Shown: in pieces, positions 43,147 through 46,405 of the stretch
How positions within the stretch are numbered: the stretch's first letter is position 1
Layout of the letters: each line of letters starts with the position of its first letter
Assembly (NCBI GenBank): GCA_002412885.1
Contig: DHVX01000078.1
Coordinates: 1 to 46,405 of the forward strand
Direction: 5' to 3'
Source of the DNA: Bacteroidales bacterium UBA5197
GTDB lineage: Bacteria > Bacteroidota > Bacteroidia > Bacteroidales > Lentimicrobiaceae
DNA: 46,405 nucleotides
The notes under the pieces: generated by a model
Databases searched by the model: none
Seen by the model: only the letters and a program-made list of their open reading frames with translations
What the model was told of the DNA's origin: nothing
Program-made: the position numbers and the translations under genes

Positions 43147-45972
43147 ATGATGAAGCAAGGAAAACTCACATTTCTTTTATTCTTTTTCTTAACACATGCC
43201 TTTGTTCAGGCTCAATTGATTGTTGCAACCCCACCTTTTCCGGCTGAAACTGACCAGGTGGAAATTATTTTTAATGCCGCACTTGGAAATGGAGGACTTT
43301 CAGGTTTTACCGGTGATGTTTACGCTCACACTGGTGTATTAACCGATTCCAGCACCGGACCTTCAAACTGGAGACATGTAAAAACCAACTGGGGTGTTAA
43401 TTCTGAAGCCACGCGTCTGGAGCGTATTGGCACCGATTTATACAGGCTTATTATCTCCCCATCTGTCAGAGCCTATTATAATGTCCCTTCCAACGAACAA
43501 ATTCAGCAAATGGCATTTGTTTTCAGAAGTGGCACTCAGGTAAACAACCAATGGATTGAAGGCAAAACAGAAACAGGAGGAGATATTTTTTACGAAGTAT
43601 ATCCTGATGGACTATTTACCCGATTCAACTTCCCAACAACCAGATCAATACTTGCAGAACCTTCTGAAGAAATTATAATTCAGGCAATTTCAAATGAAGC
43701 CGATTCTATGTTTCTGTATATGAATGATTTATTGATAAAATCCGTTGCGGGGAATATACTTACAGATACTATTACCGCAGGAAACAGTGGTAAAAATTAT
43801 ATCACATTGATAGCCAGCACCGAATTTGAAACAGCAATTGATTCATTCTATTTCTTTGTCAGACAACCCGCCATAACAATGGAATTACCTGAAGGCATTA
43901 AAGATGGTATTAACTATATCGATGATAACACTGTCATCCTGAGTCTTTATGCCCCTGAAAAGGAACATGCATTTGTTCTTGGCGATTTCAACAACTGGGA
44001 GTTTGAAGACGAAGGTTACATGTACCGCACTCCCGACGGATTAAGATATTGGATTCAGATCAATAATCTTGAAGCTGGAAAAGAATACATCTATCAATAT
44101 TTTGTTGATGCCAGTATCCGTATTGGTGACCCATATGCTGAAAAGGTTTCAGACCCATGGAATGATAAATACATCAAGGAATCAACCTATCCGGGAATCC
44201 TTGCTTATCCTGCTACCAAAACCCAGGGAATAGCCACCGTTTTACAAACTGCAAAACCAACCTATGTCTGGGAAGTTCCTAACTTCGAAGCGCCCGCTCA
44301 ATCAGACCTAATTATATATGAGTTACTGGTCAGAGATTTTGTTGCCAAACACGATTACCAAACCCTCATTGATACGCTTGGGTACTTAAAACGATTGGGA
44401 ATTAATGCCATCGGCCTTATGCCGTTTAATGAGTTTGAAGGAAACTCAAGCTGGGGCTACAATCCGAACTATTACTTCGCCCCCGATAAATACTATGGCC
44501 CGGAGAACGATCTCAAGCGTTTCATCGACGAATGTCACAAACAAGGCATTGCTGTTATCATGGATATGGTTTTGAATCATTCTTTCGGAACCTCCCCTAT
44601 GGTAATGCTTTACTGGGATGCCGCCAACAACCGTCCGGCAGAAAACAATCCCTGGTTTAACCCCGAGCCAAAACACGAATTTAATGTGGGCTTCGATTTT
44701 AATCATGAAAGCCCTGATACAAAGGCTCTTGTGGACAGGGTCGTTAAATTCTGGATTGAAAAATACAATATTGATGGTTACCGCTTCGATTTATCAAAGG
44801 GTTTCACTCAAAAAAATACGATTGGAAATGTAACCGGATGGGGACAATACGATGCCTCCCGCGTTGCAATCTGGAAAGCAATTGCCGACTCCATTTGGTC
44901 AGTAAAAGAAAATGCCTATGTTATTCTTGAACACTTTGCCGATAATTCGGAAGAAAAGGTTTTGGCTAACTATGGAATGATGATCTGGGGAAATTCAAGT
45001 GGTGATTACGCCAATGCCGCACGCGGAGCTTCTTCGGGCAATAATTTCTCCTGGGCTTCATACAAAGCCAGAGGATGGAACGACCCAAACCTCATATCAT
45101 ACATGGAAAGTCATGATGAAGAGCGCATCATGTATCGGATAATTAAGGACGGCATTATGACCAACCCTCAGTACAGAGTCAGAGACACCACCATTGCATT
45201 GCAAAGGGTTCAACTCGCAAATGTTTTCTTCTATACAATCCCGGGTCCAAAAATGCTTTGGCAGTTTGGCGAACTGGGTTATGACTATAACATTAACTTT
45301 AATGGAAGAACCGGTGAAAAACCAATCAAATGGGATTACACTCAGGATTACAGACGCCGTACATTAAAGAATGTAGTCGCATCACTTATTAAACTCAGGC
45401 AGGAACACGAAGTCTTTAAAACAACTGACTTCACATTGACTTTATCAGGCTTCCTTAAAAGGATCAACCTCAACCACGCTGAAATGAATGTGGTGGTCAT
45501 TGGCAATTTTGATGTTAATCAGGGTTCTATTGTCCCCGTATTTAATCATACAGGGAAATGGTACGAATTCTTCACAGGCGATTCACTTGATGTAACCTCA
45601 TTAACAGCTTCAATTGAACTTGCAGCCGGAGAATACCGTCTTTATACTGATAAAAGGCTCGCAAAGCCTGAAACCGGACTCGGAGTAACTGAGCCAACTA
45701 CCTTCAACGAAAACATTTGGGATCCCTATCCCAATCCGGCATCAGCGGTTATTAACTTTCCCGTATATGCATTGCAACCTACCCAGACATCCATCGAAAT
45801 TTATGATCTGATGGGAAGATATATAGGTATAGCATACTCAGGAAAACTTTTCAGGGGAGAAAATATACTCACTGTTCATCCTGAAAAGCACAATCTCAGG
45901 AAAAACGGGATGTATTTATTGGTTGTTAAAACCGAAAAACAAACGAAAACGTTCCGGGTTCTGATAGAATAA
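43147..45972 (+). CDS. T9SS-secreted alpha-amylase family glycoside hydrolase (GH13)
   Basis: The 941-residue extracellular or surface glycosidase acts on alpha-glucans. The start at 43147 opens a signal peptide (LTFLLFFFLTHAFVQAQ); the upstream frame contains the promoter. Order: N-terminal Ig-like/starch-binding-type segment (~20-265), CBM48/E-set-like domain (AFVLGDFNNWEFEDEGYMY, ~270-350), then the GH13 barrel. Conserved GH13 regions are visible: DMVLNHSFG (region I), GYRFDLSKG with nucleophile Asp548 (II), VILEHFAD with acid/base Glu595 (III) and MESHDEERI with Asp657 (IV). A C-terminal beta domain and a T9SS sorting domain (WDPYPNPASAVINF ... KNGMYLLVVKT) finish the protein. It probably feeds starch or glycogen use; no sus-type transporter is nearby. 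Confidence 0.94.
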   Translation: MMKQGKLTFLLFFFLTHAFVQAQLIVATPPFPAETDQVEIIFNAALGNGGLSGFTGDVYAHTGVLTDSSTGPSNWRHVKTNWGVNSEATRLERIGTDLYRLIISPSVRAYYNVPSNEQIQQMAFVFRSGTQVNNQWIEGKTETGGDIFYEVYPDGLFTRFNFPTTRSILAEPSEEIIIQAISNEADSMFLYMNDLLIKSVAGNILTDTITAGNSGKNYITLIASTEFETAIDSFYFFVRQPAITMELPEGIKDGINYIDDNTVILSLYAPEKEHAFVLGDFNNWEFEDEGYMYRTPDGLRYWIQINNLEAGKEYIYQYFVDASIRIGDPYAEKVSDPWNDKYIKESTYPGILAYPATKTQGIATVLQTAKPTYVWEVPNFEAPAQSDLIIYELLVRDFVAKHDYQTLIDTLGYLKRLGINAIGLMPFNEFEGNSSWGYNPNYYFAPDKYYGPENDLKRFIDECHKQGIAVIMDMVLNHSFGTSPMVMLYWDAANNRPAENNPWFNPEPKHEFNVGFDFNHESPDTKALVDRVVKFWIEKYNIDGYRFDLSKGFTQKNTIGNVTGWGQYDASRVAIWKAIADSIWSVKENAYVILEHFADNSEEKVLANYGMMIWGNSSGDYANAARGASSGNNFSWASYKARGWNDPNLISYMESHDEERIMYRIIKDGIMTNPQYRVRDTTIALQRVQLANVFFYTIPGPKMLWQFGELGYDYNINFNGRTGEKPIKWDYTQDYRRRTLKNVVASLIKLRQEHEVFKTTDFTLTLSGFLKRINLNHAEMNVVVIGNFDVNQGSIVPVFNHTGKWYEFFTGDSLDVTSLTASIELAAGEYRLYTDKRLAKPETGLGVTEPTTFNENIWDPYPNPASAVINFPVYALQPTQTSIEIYDLMGRYIGIAYSGKLFRGENILTVHPEKHNLRKNGMYLLVVKTEKQTKTFRVLIE

Positions 45973-45996
45973 GCGCTTTTTCAACAAAAAACAGAG

Positions 45997-46038
45997 TGCC
46001 CTGAAAGAAATACAAACAAATTCTTTCAGGGCATTTTT
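45997..46038. terminator. intrinsic terminator of the amylase gene
   Basis: A perfect 13-bp stem TGCCCTGAAAGAA/TTCTTTCAGGGCA with an 11-base loop is followed by six T, starting 24 bases after the stop codon. Confidence 0.93.
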
Positions 46039-46208
46039 TAAGCTACAATTATTCATACAGTTGAATTTCAAAGATTTAATAGTCTGAGTCAAATCTGATG
46101 AAAATATTCCAGGATTTCGGTGCAAAAAAAATATCAGGGTTTAACTATTTGTTTCTGAGATGATCAACTTCCAATATTAAAAATAGTTTAATTTTTTTTC
46201 TTTCACCA

Positions 46209-46239
46209 CTTGCGAGAGTGAAAAAAGGTAGTACTTTTG
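46209..46239 (+). promoter_or_regulatory. upstream (P1) promoter of a gene beyond the right edge
   Basis: CTTG at 46209-46212, a 19-base spacer and TACTTTTG at 46232-46239 fit the Bacteroidota -33/-7 arrangement exactly. GCAATCCC follows. No coding region lies between this point and the end of the window. Confidence 0.7.
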
Positions 46240-46311
46240 CAATCCCAATCACGGTAAACGAAAGTTGATCAAACGGGGATAAAAAGTTTTTTGAAAATAT
46301 TTTTCCAAAAA

Positions 46312-46342
46312 GTTGCAGGATTCAAAAATGTTTGTAATTTTG
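46312..46342 (+). promoter_or_regulatory. downstream (P2) promoter, probable stable-RNA operon
   Basis: GTTG at 46312-46315, a 19-base spacer and TAATTTTG at 46335-46342 give a second promoter 103 bases after P1. It is followed by GCAGCCCC and a leader without a start codon context. Tandem promoters with an A/T-rich upstream block and this GCAGCCC start are typical of rRNA operons in the phylum, so a 16S gene probably begins just past 46405 (inference). Confidence 0.65.
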
Positions 46343-46405
46343 CAGCCCCAAACGAGACAAAAGAGTTTGTCGAGTTGACTTGGGAAAAGATTTTAATAAA
46401 GAGAG

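Overview
The window is ordinary chromosomal DNA from a member of the Bacteroidota, probably class Bacteroidia. The evidence is five large secreted proteins with C-terminal type IX secretion (T9SS type A) sorting domains, DUF5686 and head-GIN (DUF2807) proteins, two ECF sigma factors, and many exact matches to the Bacteroidota -7 promoter element TAnnTTTG upstream of genes. Shine-Dalgarno sequences are mostly absent. Base composition looks even throughout, and I see no insertion sequence, prophage, integrase or CRISPR array. I cannot name the genus.

Layout. 0-9 kb: a T9SS multi-domain adhesin-like protein (-), a membrane AraC-type regulator (+), endonuclease III (-), a small outer-membrane barrel (-), and a two-gene SDR/VOC unit (-). 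9-19.5 kb: a T9SS protein with carboxypeptidase-like repeats, an OB-fold lipoprotein, an HI0933-type flavoprotein, an orphan Pvc16-like (DUF4255) gene, a DUF5686 outer-membrane protein, and an overlapping pair made of an outer-membrane protein and a beta-lactamase-fold lipoprotein that has lost its catalytic residues. 19.5-29.5 kb: an ECF sigma factor with a 69-residue follower, uvrA, a soluble hybrid histidine kinase with two receivers, a duplicated leucine-rich T9SS protein and a YgjV-like membrane protein. 29.5-34 kb: tRNA-Met(CAT) with a decayed tandem copy of its 3' end and terminator, an EamA transporter/saccharopine-dehydrogenase-like/Gre-factor operon, and a Ycf48-like T9SS protein. 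34-37 kb: a sigma/anti-sigma-like/two surface beta-structure protein operon. 37-46.4 kb: ligA, an HD-domain protein, a tandem universal stress protein, a histidine kinase pseudogene, a T9SS alpha-amylase, and at the right edge two tandem strong promoters that probably drive a stable-RNA (rRNA) operon beginning just outside.

How the genes relate. Much of the window serves the cell envelope: T9SS cargo, outer-membrane barrels, lipoproteins and sigma-controlled surface proteins. Housekeeping DNA repair (nth, uvrA, ligA) is interspersed. The most unusual items are the catalytically dead beta-lactamase-like lipoprotein overlapping an outer-membrane protein gene, the isolated contractile-injection-system cap gene, the tRNA-tail duplication, and the multiply disrupted 7TM-PAS-histidine kinase. 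I found no clearly new multi-gene system. The dead-enzyme pair and the sigma/GIN operon are the best candidates for follow-up.
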